A DNA stretch of 64,000 nt. Origin: Fagopyrum homotropicum (taxonomy: Eukaryota; Streptophyta; Magnoliopsida; Caryophyllales; Polygonaceae). The notes under the pieces were generated by a model that saw nothing but the letters and a program-made list of their open reading frames with translations, was not told the DNA's origin and searched no databases. The stretch covers positions 9,891,001-9,955,000 of the forward strand of contig BSWB01000002.1 of assembly GCA_033239125.1 (NCBI GenBank), read 5' to 3'. Shown here one piece after another: positions 21,459-34,598 of this stretch. Numbering within the stretch: position 1 is the first letter of the stretch; the number at the start of each line of letters is the position of its first letter. Position numbers and translations under genes: made by a program.

Positions 21459-22676
21459 ATGCAGAGTTCCTCTCTTACAAACATGTCCTCAAGTGATCAA
21501 AGTGCATGCTTAGAAGCCGAGGAAGATGACGGCGAGCTTTTCGAGCTTTCGCTCGGACCTCCTGGAAGAAATTTATCCAATTACAGCTCCTCCATAGATG
21601 TAAATGTTGTTCCTCCTTGTGATTATGATGATTATAATAACTATAATGGAGCTGTAACTGTTGCCCTCAACATTGGCCCTCCATCTTCGGCCTCGGGCAA
21701 AGCCCGGCCACTCGAAGGGCAGTATTGGATCCCAACTCCGGCTCAGATCCTCGTTGGCCCAACTCAGTTTTCTTGCCCAGTTTGCAGCAAAACCTTCAAT
21801 AGATACAATAACATGCAGGTATATATATTCTATTCCATTATAAAGACTGTAGTTAATGAATAAATTTGGATTATGCATTATTATGTAGCTTTTTTAGTTC
21901 AGTAAAGTCTTCTGAATCTCTTTCCGAAAAGGGCAAAAACATTAATTCAGCTTCCTAATTAAGTAAGCCCTTGTCATAATTGTCTCAGTACTAAGGAAAA
22001 ATAGTTTCTGAAAATATTAAGCATCTCAGAAATGGAAATTGCAGTTTTCTATAAGTGGCCTAAAGTAAAAATCTCAGTTCAGCACCACCAAGTTCATGAG
22101 TTTGAATGATCAATAATGTGGTTCATGAAAGCAAGTGTTCTTAGTAGGATAGTTTCTTAGACCTAATTGTAACCAATATGATGATTTTGCTACATCAGTG
22201 ATTATGGATCTTGTATCACTTACCAATTACGTGTGAATATTACATAGATGCATATGTGGGGTCACGGATCGCAGTTTCGAAAGGGCCTGGATTCTCTAAG
22301 AGGAACAAGCAAGGCAGCATCGTCTTCATCTTCATCTTCATCTACGTCTACGTCGTCCATGTTAAAATTAGCCTGCTATTGTTGCACAGAGGGTTGCAAG
22401 CATCACATTGATCACCCCAAAGCCAAGCCTTTGAAAGACTTCAGGACCCTCCAAACTCATTACAAGCGCAAGCATGGTGCGCGAGCTTTCTCATGTCGTA
22501 AGTGTGCCAAGACCTTTGCAGTTAGGGGTGATTGGCGGACTCACGAGAAGAATTGTGGCAGGCTATGGTTTTGTGTGTGTGGATCTGACTTCAAGCATAA
22601 GCGGTCGCTTAAGGATCATATTCGGTCTTTCGGAGAGGGTCATGCGCCTCGCGAGCCAGTTTGGGATTCTAGCTAG
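21459..22676 (+). CDS. WIP: WIP-domain C2H2 zinc-finger transcription factor
   Basis: Two exons, 21459-21818 and 22248-22676, separated by a 429-bp GT-AG phase-0 intron; product 262 residues. The N-terminus is acidic with an LSLGPP stretch (residues 32-37), then VALNIGPP and the family-defining WIP triplet in QYWIPTPAQILVGPTQFSCP. Finger 1 (CPVCSKTFNRYNNMQMHMWGH) is split by the intron. Fingers 2-4 follow: CYCCTEGCKHHI...H, CRKCAKTFAVRGDWRTHEKN, and CVCGSDFKHKRSLKDHIRSF...H. WIP proteins are nuclear plant regulators; TT1 acts in seed-coat flavonoids, while WIP2/NTT and WIP4/5 act in carpel and root-tip patterning. The QYWIPTPAQILVGPTQF wording suggests the WIP2/4/5 side more than TT1. Odd points: a poly-serine run (about residues 144-157) lies between fingers 1 and 2, and the C-tail is short (ends WDSS). 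The gene looks intact. Confidence 0.93.
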
Positions 22677-23121
22677 GGTTTGTACTAACTATTGAGTAAG
22701 TTGTAGTGGTTCTTAATGTCTTTGTTGCTAATAGAGAATGTTCTAAGTGATGGCACCAAACAAGGAGTGATTTGTTAACTTGGTATTTGTGATCACATTC
22801 AGGGGTAAGAATCAATCTCGGAAAAAAATAATTTTGAATCAATCAAAAATCAAATTTCTTAGGTGATCAAAACGGAAGGTTAGAGATCTTTTAACACATT
22901 AAAATAATCTGATCATTTTTATTTCATTTTCTTTTCCTTAACCGGTTCCATTCTATTTTTATTCTACTTCTCCAACTGAACGGTTACTCAACCTAGACAC
23001 TTGGTATGAATTACATTGTGCAAATGTGGTAAAATCATGAGAAGAACTTCAACTTGTTGTGAAGAATGAGAACTAAAGTGTTTTTCTTCTGTTCATAACG
23101 AGAAATAAGTTCGTTAGAATT
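22677..23121. other. WIP 3' flank
   Basis: AT-rich, presumably 3' UTR then intergenic. No clear poly(A) signal or other gene identified. Confidence 0.5.
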
Positions 23122-23805
23122 GATGATTCAAGATGGTCACCTCAAGGTCACAAAATATGATCCTTAAGAACAAATTTGCGCCATTTTTTTGTCCTGTCTA
23201 TAATTGTTAAACATGCAATAGTGACTAATATGTACATGCTTTATTCAACAGTACATCCAGCAGTTTTGATTTTTGAACAGTACATATATGCTTCCAAAGA
23301 AAACATAAACAAAATTCAAAGTGTGTACTACTTTTGGTTTTCTGTGTCGATAGATGAACAAGGGTGAGTGGAAAAAGAAGACAAAAATGTACAGTATAAT
23401 GAAAGCCATGAGAGATTAGATCGAGGTGATGATGATGAAGATGATGACGTGGATCGATGGAGAGAATGAAGTGTCAGCTTTGATGTTTTAGAAGTGGCAG
23501 TTCTAATTATGTGTGCTCTGCAGATTTATGCTGACACCTCCCACCGGCCTTCTCTTCCTTGCAATCAATTTTTCTGCTATATATATTTATTTATTTTATT
23601 GCTCAAACTAATCCTTGTTTGTCCATGTCGTTGCTGGCTTTCGTATACGGATACTAATAGAGGAAAATGGAGATGAAGTAGAGTAAATTCAGTAAATGCA
23701 GGCTCAGACGTAGGTACCAGTCTAACAACAGTGGAAGTTTCAGCTAGTATTCTACTCTTCTTAATCAATTCGATCATATTTGAATTCATATATTTTATGA
23801 TATTT
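23122..23805. repeat. Duplicated segment, block A, copy 2
   Basis: Partner of 3733-4425, same orientation. It starts about 445 bp after the WIP stop codon, so the duplicated unit lies in the WIP downstream flank. No WIP-like sequence precedes copy 1. Confidence 0.85.
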
Positions 23806-25180
23806 GGCATTTGGCAATCGGGTTACTTGTGTTCAACGTCAAATTCGGTTTATAAAATTTAGTTTAAAGTAGTTTAGATATGTTTCGGGCTTAAATCTTG
23901 TAACAACCGGTATCAATTTGATTTTTGCAATCATCAAGGCTGAAAATTAGCCGCGAAGAAATTAGATGAGATAGATTTTAGATGTAAATCGAGGATTGTC
24001 TAAACGATAAAGATATGTACAACCTTAACTTTGAAGGAATAACCGGAGAGCACGAAAGATGGCGATTGTAAGTTGGTGAACATGAAAGTGATGACATAAT
24101 CCGTTTGTTGTTGTCCTAACACATTTTACATCATACGATCAACTAAGAAAACAACGAAGGAGATGCTGGAAATTCTCTATGTCATGTAAGAGACACATTT
24201 TTGCAGTAAATAAAGTTCACCTGATGCGAATGTTGTTTAAACTACGGATGACAATGAATACATCGGTGTTCAATCACCTAACCAGGTTCAATATGATAAT
24301 CGTACAATTAAGCTTTATGTCGACAAATTTAATTTTGAAATTCAGATAATAACCTTCATTTTTCTATCTTCTCTTCTAAAAAGTTGGAGCCGAAAAGTTA
24401 TGAATGTAAGAGCCTCAACATGAAAGGAAAAGTTCAAGCATGATGAGTTATAAAATCTGATTGTCAATGAAGATATTCACATTACGGAGTAGGTATCTTC
24501 CTTAAGATCATCCTTGAATGAGGAAAACAAGAGTAGGTTAAAATCCAAATTGAATGGCAAGACATCGAAGTTGAAAGGAAGTGACAAACTTAAAAGACAA
24601 AATTAAGATCAAGTATTAAAAATGTGAGCCGAACGATCATTGCAAGAATGAATGTACGACGCCATTAAAGAATAAGTTAAAAAATGCGACAACAAAGAAG
24701 ATTCTAGAGCTTTTAATCATCGTGGGTGCTAGATTCCGAGCTTCGTTTCAGTCAAATAACAACAATGACATAATGGAAAAGTATAATCTAGGAGATTTTG
24801 AACAGGTCTTGGTTATAAAACAATTTTTTTTTTGTAGGCCATTTAGACGAAGAAGGTTATATCGTAACTTTTGGCTCTAAGAATTGGAAGATAGCCAAAT
24901 GAGCTATGGTATTGGCTCGATGCAATAAAGAGGTAAAAAAACATTGTACATCAAATGGGTTTACTAGATCAAGAAGGAGGCTAATGACCAGAGCTATGGT
25001 GTTGTAATAGCATGGAGTAAGACACGTTCATGATATTTTTACTCATTTGGTTAAACTAACAATTATATATTCGTCTAGTGTTGAGTATGATGGTTGTAGA
25101 AAGATTAAAGTTATAGCAGTTGGACGTAAAAACAGTGTTTTTACAAGGTGATCTAGATGCAAAGATATAAATGTAGCAAC

Positions 25181-25725
25181 ATTCCCAAATGCCGTTTTAT
25201 CTCTTGGATTGCGTGACATCACAGACTTCCCACCCTTCAGAAGATCCGGCAATGGAACCTCGTCCCCAATGACACGTGCAAGCTTTGTGGCTCTTCCTCT
25301 AAAACGGAGCTCCACCTTTGGAACACCTACAGTTAAACCTCCGCTGTCCTTGACCTTATCTCTCGTTGGATTCGACTTCCCAGCTCTACCCATATTCAAA
25401 TGGCCTATGGTCCTGGCTCGAATCCGTCAATCCCATAAAAAAGGACTTTATCTCTTGCACTCGCATCTCCGCCATCATTGCATATGTCTACTTCACCTGG
25501 AAGGCTAGAAACATCTTGGTCTACAACAACCACTTCACTTCTATCTCGGATTGTGCCCATGAGTCGATCCAAGCTACAAAGAATTTCATCGCTCATTCAT
25601 GGAAAGACCGCTTGGTATCCACTTACTATAATCCCCTTGTACTGCTCTTCTCTCCTACGTCTAAGAGACTCCTGTAAATCCTTTACTCAATATACAAAAA
25701 ATTTTCAAAAAATAAATAAATAAAT
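25181..25725 (+). mobile_element. LINE 3' end inserted in Copia RT
   Basis: The frame at about 25175-25670 gives IPKCRFISWIA, then DTCKLCGSSSKTELHLWN, a zf-RVT-type C-terminal ORF2 region, broken by frameshifts. The A-rich tail is 25695-25725 (AAATAAATAAATAA). Flanking duplication ATGTAGCAAC at 25171-25180 and 25726-25735. On either side the Copia RT reading joins (GDLDAK...QLEGY). Confidence 0.8.
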
Positions 25726-25747
25726 ATGTAGCAACTAGAGGGATACT

Positions 25748-26787
25748 GTCATTGACAAGATCAGTAGCCTTCTTCTATTTTTCCTCTGGTCTGGAAAGGA
25801 TTCCAGCTCTCGCTCCCTTGTCGCCTAGAAGGTCATCTGCTCTCCATTAAACGAGGAAAGTCTTGGATTCAAAGAGTTGCTTTCATGGAATAAACCCTGC
25901 CTTGCCAAACTTTTATTCGACCTGATCCATGGCTCTCTTTCCACCAACCTTTGGACTGGCTGGGTTCACCATAATATCCTTCACGACCTCTCCATATGGT
26001 CCACTAGACCCTGCTCCAAGCACAGCTTCATATGGCACACCATCCTTAAGATCAGAGACGAGATCTTGGCTACTACAAACACTTCCAAATTCATCAACTG
26101 CACTACTAGATCGAATGGCACATACTCAACCACCGCTGCTTACCACTTCCTGTTGAATCTCTGTACTACCACCAACACTTACTCGCTTGGGATAATTTGG
26201 AATAGGTTTAATATCTCTCGGTCTAGTTTCATCTCCTGGAACAAACATCTTCCAACCATTACCAAGCTTCATGACTGGAATCTCACCCAAAATGACACTT
26301 GCAAGATGTGTGGGAACCATCCTGAAGATGAGGATCACCTTTTCAACCACTACAGCTACTCCACCCTCGTCCTTGACCTCATTGCTCGCTGGTCCCATAC
26401 TGCTCCTCCTTACCCCTACAACGACGACATTTGGACTTGTCTTAGCTCCCAAAAACCTCAACGGAATGACTTCATCACCCATATCTGCATCTCATCTATC
26501 ACAAGCTTCATCTACTTTATCTGACATGCTTGGAATGACCTCATCTACGACAATCGTTTCACTCATGCCACCACATGTGCACACAACGCCATACGTGCCA
26601 CCAAGAACTTCGCCTCATATCAATGGAAAGATAGATCACAAACATCGCTCATGTGGTCCAAGAGATTTGGCATTCATCTTATGTAACTTCTTTCTTGCTT
26701 TTGATCCAATCTTGTTAAGGTCTAGTTGACCAAATGTAAATCCTGTTTTTCTGAAAAAAATATACATCCAATCCAAAAAAAAAAAAA
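25748..26787 (+). pseudogene. LINE ORF2 C-terminal fragment with A-tail
   Basis: Begins VIDKISSLLLFFLWSGKDSS and runs past stops into SFIWHTILKIRDEI, FNISRSSFISWNKHLPT, and NDTCKMCGNHPEDEDHLFNH with the zf-RVT Cys/His pattern. It ends with FASYQWKDRSQ and HLM then a stop at about 26685. An A-run at 26775-26787 marks the tail. It is homologous to the LINE at 8269-10241. It sits in the old Copia RT a few bases after the preceding LINE. A target duplication is not clear. Confidence 0.85.
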
Positions 26788-27637
26788 CAATAAGCTTGTG
26801 TGCATATTGAAAAAGATCTTGTATGGCCTGAATTAAGCTCCTATGTAGTGGTACAAGAAGTTTTCATTAATGAAATTGATTTTGTGAAGAGTGAAGTTAG
26901 CCATTGTTACTACTTCAAGAAGTTTGACAATAGTTGTATCATTGGTACATGAAGATGACATATTAATTGTAAGTTCTAGTTCTTGAGAAGTGAGCAAGTT
27001 GGAAAAGCATTTGTTTAAGTGGTTCATTGCGAAGAGTTTTGGTGAGGCTAAGAAAATTTATGTGCTTGAGGATTAACCAAGGGAGGAAATTTGAGTTGTA
27101 TATTTCGCATGTTGAGCACGTAAAGGGAGTTGTATGTGTGAAGAGGTTTAGTATACAATATACTAATCCAAGTAATGTCTCACTAGAAAGCCACTTCAAC
27201 TTGTCTAAGAGGGACTTGCAAACAAATCAAAGAGAACAGGTTCGAAAAGAACTTTGTATGCTTTAATAATTCGTAGTTTAATGTATGCAATGGTGTGCAC
27301 AAGGCCCAAAATGAACATGTGATGGAAGTTGTTAGTCATTTCATGGGAAACCTAGAGAAACAACACTAGGAAATAGTGAAATGAATCCTTTGTTATATAC
27401 ATGAAGGCTTGTACTAGAGCATATATTATGTTTTGAAGCAAAATAATTGAGTTAGCAAGGCATGTTGATGCAAGTTTGACATGAAGGTGATTTTGATAGA
27501 AGAAGCACAACCACGTATGTCATCACACTGGGTGATATTGCAATCTCTAGGACTTCTAAGTTTTAAAAAATCGTAGCTATGTCTATTGTAGAAGTTAAGT
27601 ATGTTATAGTGATAAAGGTTAGTGAGCAGTTGGTATG

Positions 27638-28469
27638 TGTAAAATTATAATTCTTGTACATGTTAAGAACTCAAGGTGTATATCGAGCTAGAAGTAAACG
27701 TATTTGGTAGAGATAACCTAAGTAGTACAAGGTGTGAAATTACTAAGTTGATTTATGTATTAAGATTAACTAAAGTGACCCCTAAGCGAGAAAACCTTAG
27801 GTGTGGCAGCTTAAGTTTAATATTAATACATACATCCACTTAGATAAGTTTATACTGAGTATGATATAAGCTGTCTAGATTAGAATGGTTTGGCTGGCCC
27901 AGGTTGTGGCCCATCTACAAAGCTCTGCGTTTAGTTAAAAAGGAGAGCTTACTATATAAACAGTTTTTCAGGCTCCACAAGTAATGTTCACTCATTCTGA
28001 AAATTACACAGATGTTAGGGTTTAAGAGCAATATTGGGAGAAGATAGAGAAAAAGACTCGTCAACTCTGATCATCCAAATCTCGTTTGGAACGAGAAGGA
28101 TTAGGGTTGAGGAAGGTTAAAGCCAAGCCGGAAAGTTCATCTCTGGTTTCTGGTGGTTCTAGGTTGCGACTTCAGATCTGCAGCGAAGACTTTGTGAAGC
28201 TTTATCGCTCAGCCTGTTCAGGAGGCTTTTCTCAATCTTTCTCTGTTCTTGACTCTAATGCTTAGCTTAGGTTTAGTCTTTGCAAAATTGTCTGCTCGCT
28301 CGATTGCAACCTTGATCTGTAAACTGCTTTCAATCATCTAGTGGATTATGGGCTGATTCTCCCCTCCTGAGGATCCGCAGAGTAGGGAAACCGAACTGCG
28401 TCACCAAACCTTGTGTTCAACTTTTCTTTATTTAGATCTATGTCTTGCAACGTTCGTTTATCAATTTCA
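27638..28469 (+). mobile_element. 5' LTR of element 1
   Basis: 832 bp, TGTAAAATTA...ATCAATTTCA. A TATATAAA box lies at 27953-27960. Compared with the 3' LTR, about 20 substitutions and one short indel (near 28200) are visible by eye, roughly 2.5 percent divergence. Confidence 0.97.
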
Positions 28470-28472
28470 AAG

Positions 28473-28484
28473 TGGTATCAGAGC
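28473..28484 (+). other. Primer-binding site of element 1
   Basis: TGGTATCAGAGC, a perfect initiator tRNA-Met type site, 3 bp after the 5' LTR. Confidence 0.95.
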
Positions 28485-28754
28485 TATTTTTTGAAGTTAA
28501 AAACGTGTTTTTCTTTGCATAAATAAAATGTTCTTGCTAGATCTGATTCTAAAGAATTTTTTGTTTGAAGTTTACTTTGAGGATTTCTTCGTTTGCGTTT
28601 CTAATTCGCTTCCGCTTCCTCTGCCTCAAAGTAGCCTTCTTTCCTGAACTCTGATATCTGTTCTTGATCTATCTGTTTCTTATATGATAGATAATGAGCA
28701 AAGACCTGTAGACCTTGAGATAATAATCTTGATTATTTCTTTATCACAGGTACT

Positions 28755-31700
28755 ATGACGGAAAGCTCAATCAGAATGAAGATGTTTGACGGCACCGGTG
28801 ACTTCACCATGTGGCAAGTCAAGATGTGTGATGTCCTGACCAAAGAAAAATGTATGAGGGTCATAGTTGAGGATTACCTAGCACTTACCTCAGAAGAAAG
28901 AAAGCAGGAAATGAATGAACAAGCACACGCAGAGATTATCTGAAAAAATCTTTGCCCTCTCTCATTTCTTTGCTTCATAGATTGTTTACTTTCAAAATGG
29001 ACGTAAACTTAACTCTAAGTGACAATCTGGACAAATTTTTAAAATTGAACCAGGACTTAGAACGTTGTGATGAACAGATTAAGGATACCCATCTTGTTGT
29101 GATTTTACTTGGATCTCTTCCCTCTCAATTTGACAACTTTAAAGATGTCATCCAATATAGCTCTGATCAATTGACTAAAGAAAAGATTATAGAGGCTATA
29201 ACTGAGAAAATTGAGACTATGAAAGTTTTCAAAGTTAAAAATGAAAAGAAAGTTGAATCAAAACCTGAAGTTCTCATGACAAAGGGAAATAATAAGAACC
29301 GGTACAAGAAGGATAAGAAACAGGAAAGATCCACTGGTGACAATACTGATAAAAGTAATACAAAAATGTTTTTACTGCTCTAAGATAGGTCATTATGCTC
29401 ATGAGTGTAGAAAAAAGAAAAGGGAAGAGTTTAATAATAAACCTACGGAAGGAAATGTGTCTTTGTTTGAAAATCTGGAAAGTCAATATCCTTGTGAACT
29501 TCTTATGTGCTCTGAAAAACTATTTGACATGAATTCTAATGACTAGATCCTAGATTCAGGTTGTACCATGCATGCTACACCTAATAAAAACCTGTTTAGT
29601 TCCTTGAAACAATGTAGGGGTGGGGAAGTTATGTTAGGTGATAACACTTCTTTAGACATCAGGGGAATTGGTAGAGTTCCCTTGCTTATGCATGATGGTG
29701 TAGTTAGAATCTTACAGAATGTTATGGGGGTTCCTGGAATTAAGAAGAAACCTCTTGTCTGAGTCAGTGTTTGATGACTTACATTGTCAAATTTATACCA
29801 GTAATGGGATTAGGGAAGTAATAAAAAATGGTACTACCCTTATAAAAAGCATTAAAAGGGGAGGGTTATACTATATTATCACCTTGCCTGAATTAAATCT
29901 TTCCAAAACTGAGAATGATAAGACTTTGGAATTAACTAACACCTGGCACACCAGACTAGGACACATAGGGAATAATGGTCTTAACAACCTGTTTAAACAA
30001 GGATTGATAACTCACAAACCTATAGAAATAAAATTTTGTGAAACTTGTATCTTTGGTAAGAAACAAAAACATAGTTTTCTTAAATCATCTTACAAAGCTA
30101 GTAAACCTCTTGAATATATACACTCTGACTTATGGGGGCCTGCTCAGGTAGCCACTGTAGGTGGAAAGAAATACTTTATTTCCTTCATAGATCATTATTC
30201 TAGGAAGGTGTGGGTTTACTTACTTAAAACTAAAGATGAAGCATTCACTCTGTTTAAAGAGTGGCAAAATTCTGTAGAAAAACAAACTGGCCTTAAAATA
30301 AAATGTCTAAAAATTGACAATGGTTTAGAATTCTGTAATAAAGACTTTAATGATCATTGCAAACAACATGGAATTAAAAGACATCTGACTATCCCATGTA
30401 CACCACAACAAAATGGGACAGCAGAGAGAATGAATAGAACTTTACTAGAAAAAGCTAGGTGCATGCCAGTCAGTTCTGGCATGAAACATTCTATGTGGGA
30501 AGAGGCAGTGGTCATTGCTTCTTACTTAATAAATAGGTCTCCTAGTTCTGTTATAGACTTTAAAACTCCACAGGAAGTGTGGACTGGCAAGAAACCTGAT
30601 ATTACACACTTGAAACCCTTTGGGTGTACTGCATATTCCCATATAAATCAAGGGAAGTTGTATCCAAGGGCTGTAAAGTGTGTAATGCCAGGATATCTTG
30701 AAGGGGTTAAAGTGTATAAATTGCTCTTAATTCAACCTAATTGCTATAAAGTCATAACTTCTAGAAATGTTACCTTTAATGAAAAAGATTATCATTTTAA
30801 GAATATTCATTCTAAGGACAGTAAAAGTGAACAAGATACAAAAACTGAAACACAATCCTATGGAAACTCAACTCACTTTTATGCTCAAAATGATAATAAC
30901 TATCAAAATCAGTATGAAGAGGAGTTTGACCTAGGTTTTAACAACTCCTCTAACACCAGTGATGATAGTAATGAACCTAGGATGCCTGAAAACACTGAAA
31001 TCAATAGTCATCCTAATGAAGATGAAAATATAGCTCAACAATTAAGGGGGGAAATGATGATGATGCATATGTTTCTAATGATAATCTAGAACATAGCTTT
31101 CAAAACCCCATACAGCATAATGACTTAGGTAATGATAATATCCCTAATGAACAACCTGAACACAATAGTGAGGAACATGAATCCTTTGATGATGATAACG
31201 TGTTGGGTATTGGGGAGAATGATTATCAACTGACTAGAGACAGAAGTCCTAGAGTCAGAAAACCAAATAAAAAACATGCTAATAATGTTGAGTATATTCT
31301 TCTGACCAAGGAATTTAATTTAATTGATTATGCCCTCCTAGTTGCTGAATGCACTAATGATCTATACACTCCTAATACATATGAACAAGCTATTAAGAGC
31401 AAAGAATCTTCCTTCTGGATAAAATCTATGAATGAAGAAATTGAATACATGAACACAAACAAAACTTGGACTTTAATTGATAAACCTGCTAATGCTAAAA
31501 TCATTCAATGTAGATGGATATATAAGATTAAAGAGGGATCTAATCCCACTGAACCACCTAGGTATAAAGCTAGATTAGTTGCCAAAGGTTTTACTCAAAG
31601 GGAAGGGATAGACTATGTTGATGTGTTTGCCCCTGTTGTTAAATACAAAACCTTAAGACTCATGCTTGCCATTGCCAGTGTGTACAATTGGGATGTAGAA

Positions 31701-32939
31701 CAAATGGACGTTAAGACAGCCTTTCTCCATGGTGACCTTAAGGAGACTTTTTACATGTCTCAACCCAAGGGTTTCATTGATAAAAACAAACCTAATAATG
31801 TATGTAGGCTTTATAAATCCATTTATGGCCTAAAACAGTCGCCTAGACAATGGAATATTAAGTTTGATCAATGTATGAAGAATCAAGGTTTCCAAAGGAG
31901 TAAGTATGATTACTGTCTTTACTTTAAAAATGTTGCTGAAATTGATGCTTTGTATGTGCTATTATATGTGGATGATATTCTTTTGATAAGTAAATCTAAA
32001 ATGCAAATAACTAGCACTAAAAGAAGCTTGAAAGCAAATTTTGATATGAAGGACATAGGTCCTGCTCAGAAAATCTTTGGTATTAATATTGTAAGGGATA
32101 GAGCTAAGAAAAGAATGTGGTTAACTCAGCATGCCTATGTTGACAAAGTGTTAGATAGGTTTAAAATACAAAATTGTAAACCCACTTCTATTCCCTTAGG
32201 AGGGCACTTAGAGCTATCTAGAGCTCAGTGTCCCACCACCCAAAGTGAAATCGATGATATGTCAAATGTTCCTTATGATGTTGTTGTAGGATCTATTATC
32301 TATGCGATGTTGTGTACTCTTCTTGATCTGGCCTTTGCTATTAGTGTTTTGAGTAGATTCATGTCCAATCCTGGCCCAGCTCACTGGGCAGCTATGAAAT
32401 TTCTGCTTAAGTATATACGTGGAACTAGAAAGATGAGTCTTATGTTTGCTGATCACTCTAGAGATGTTGAGGTTTCTGGTTATGTTGACTCGGATTATGC
32501 GAGTAACAAGGACACTAGAAAGTCCACAACAGCTTATTTTTACACTTGGTTTGGTAACTGCATTTCTTGGAAGTGTTAACAACAATCCATAGTTGCATTA
32601 TCTTCTACTGAGGCTGAATATGTTGCTGTTGTAGAGGCCTCTAAAGAGGCTATTTAGCTTAGGGGCATTATAACAGAGATTTTGCGCAGGCCTTGTGTGC
32701 CTATTCTTCATATGGATAGTCAAAGTGCTTTGTATCTATGTAAAGACCCTGTATATCATGAAAGATCTAAGCATATTGATGTTAGAAATTATTTTATAAG
32801 GGATGAAATTGAAAAGAATAATTTTTAGGTTAAGAAAATTAAAGGGGACATTAACCCTGCTGATTTTGGTACTAAAATTGTGTCAGCTGAAAAGTTTTGT
32901 TTTTGCAGGAGTGCTTTGCACATCCTGGATATGCCATAG
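28755..32939 (+). pseudogene. Copia gag-pol of element 1, inactivated
   Basis: Gag starts at ATG 28755 (MTESSIRMKMFDGTGDF), breaks near 28940 and resumes in another frame (FKMDVNLTLSDNLDKFLKL). The zinc knuckle CFYCSKIGHYAHEC is near 29370. The protease reads ILDSGCTMHA near 29548, preceded by a TAG where the second element has Trp. Integrase: HTRLGHIGNNG, CETCIFGK, HSDLWGP and the D-D-E core DNGLEFCN...NGTAERMNRTLLEKAR. RT: KARLVAKGFTQ, QMDVKTAFLHG, YGLKQSPRQWN, LYVDDILL. RNase H: YVDSDYASNKDTRKST, a TAA at 32577, then WL-to-stop and other breaks to TAG 32937. At least two frameshifts and several stops. Confidence 0.95.
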
Positions 32940-33037
32940 CCTCACTAAAGCTGATACCGACAACGGACAGGAGGAGAAGCCCAACCACTGATGGTGATTG
33001 AAGTAGTATACATGATGCAAGAATTAAGAGGGCAAAT

Positions 33038-33873
33038 TGTAAAATTATAATTCTTGTACATGTTAAGAACTCAAGGTGTATATCGAGCTAGAAGTAGACG
33101 TATTTGGTAGCGATAACCTAAGTAGTACAAGGTGTGAAATTACTAAGTTGATTTATGTATTAAGATTAACTAAAGTTACCCCTAAGTGTGAAAACCTTAG
33201 GTGTGGCAGCTTAAGTTTAATATTAATACATACATCCACTTAGATAAGTTTATACTGAGTATGATATAAGCTGTCTAGATTAGACTGGTTTGGCTGGCCC
33301 AGGTTGTGGCCCATCTACAAAGCTCTGCGTTTAGTTAAAAAGGAGAGCTTACTATATAAGCAATTTTTCAGGCTCCACAAGTATTGTTCACTCATTCTGA
33401 AAATTACACAGATGCTAGGGTTTGAGAGCTATATTGGGAGAAGATAGAGAAAAAGACTCGTCAACTCTGATCATCCAAATCTCGTTTGGAGCGAGAAGGA
33501 TTAGGGTTGAGGAAGGTTAAAGCCAAGCCGGAAAGTTCATCTCTGGTTTCTGGTGGTTCTGGGTTGCGACTTCAGATCTGCAGCGAAGACTTTGTGAAGC
33601 TTAATTTATTGCTCAGCCTGTTCAGGAGGCTTCTCTCAATCTTTCTCTGTTCTTGACTCTAATGCTTAGCTTAGGTTTAGTCTTTGCAAAATTGTCTGCT
33701 CGCTCGATTGCAACCTTGATCTGTAAACTGCTTTCAATCATCTAGTGGATTACGGGCTGATTTTCCCCTCTTGAGGATCCGCAGAGTAGGGAAACCGAAC
33801 TGCGTCACCAAACCTTGTGTTCAACTTTTATTTATTTAGATCTATGTCTTGCAACGTTCGTTTATCGATTTCA
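33038..33873 (+). mobile_element. 3' LTR of element 1
   Basis: 836 bp, same ends as the 5' LTR. It differs by an extra AATTT-type insertion near 33602. Confidence 0.97.
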
Positions 33874-34094
33874 GTATGGTTACAAAATGTCTTGAGTGGA
33901 ATAAGAAAAGGAGCATATAGGTGGCACCCTTTACATTGACAATCAATGTGTCGTTGATTTGGCTAAAATTCGTCATAGAAAGACAAATCACATTAAACGA
34001 AAGTATCATTACGTTTGGAAAGACGGATTTTGTAGTTGAAGATCATAAAAAGTGGAAAGTTAGCATACAGGTTGGTTAAGATTGTGACCTTGGA

Positions 34095-34598
34095 TCCCTA
34101 TTGGGAGAGGTTGGACGAGCAAACAAAGGATATATGTCTTCTCGTCTACGGTTTACTACTTGTGGCATTCTATGAATGCCCTGATCTTTAACGACAATTA
34201 GATCCATATTGACGTTTTGGTATTTGATACCTTCCTCGGGTTAGACCTCTCCCCTGTTGATGGTCATGCCGAAGGTGGGGGTGTCTTATCCCGATGTTGC
34301 TGCTCACGCTTGACTCACATGGTTTCCATCTGTTGATAGTTTTGCCGAAGGTTGATGGGCCTTTTGAGTTTGATCCAGCGGTTTTTGTGCGTGTGACGAT
34401 TATATATCATTTTATTGCGAGTATTGGTTATGCTTGGGACTTGCATGTCCACCTTCAGACCTAGGCTGCTTAGATTACACTGTTTTGCGCCTTCTACTTC
34501 ATGTCTTTGCACCCTATTCATAGACTTTGTTACCCATATTCATAAACTCTATTGAGTTTATGCGTACTTATATTTTCTATGAATTAACCTTTACCCGG
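34095..34598 (+). mobile_element. LINE-like fragment in the tail of the old Copia
   Basis: Positions 34140-34200 read VYYLWHSMNALIFNDN, matching the conserved FVWKARND(L)VFNN end of the LINEs here. The fragment is flanked by imperfect 17-bp repeats, AAGATTGTGACCTTGGA (34078-34094) and AAGATGGTAACCTTGGA (34599-34615). In the paralogous copy (near 5125) this site is uninterrupted. No A-tail is visible at the right end, which weakens simple target-primed insertion. Confidence 0.65.

Larger units (their letters stand above)
27638..33873 (+). mobile_element. Complete Copia-type LTR retrotransposon (element 1)
   Basis: 6236 bp bounded by direct LTRs and flanked by a perfect 5-bp target duplication GTATG (27633-27637 and 33874-33878). 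The insertion splits the RNase H frame of the older Copia: ...SEQLVW on the left, LQNVLSGI on the right. The internal region has a primer-binding site, gag-pol and a purine tract (AAGAGGGCAAAT) before the 3' LTR. Coding capacity is lost. Confidence 0.97.

Noticed and set aside
24830..25080. A separate small gene between the old Copia gag and RT
   Set aside because: The reading matches the Copia GAG-pre-integrase stretch (GHLDEEGYIVTFG) followed by deletion of integrase, so it is part of the same relic.
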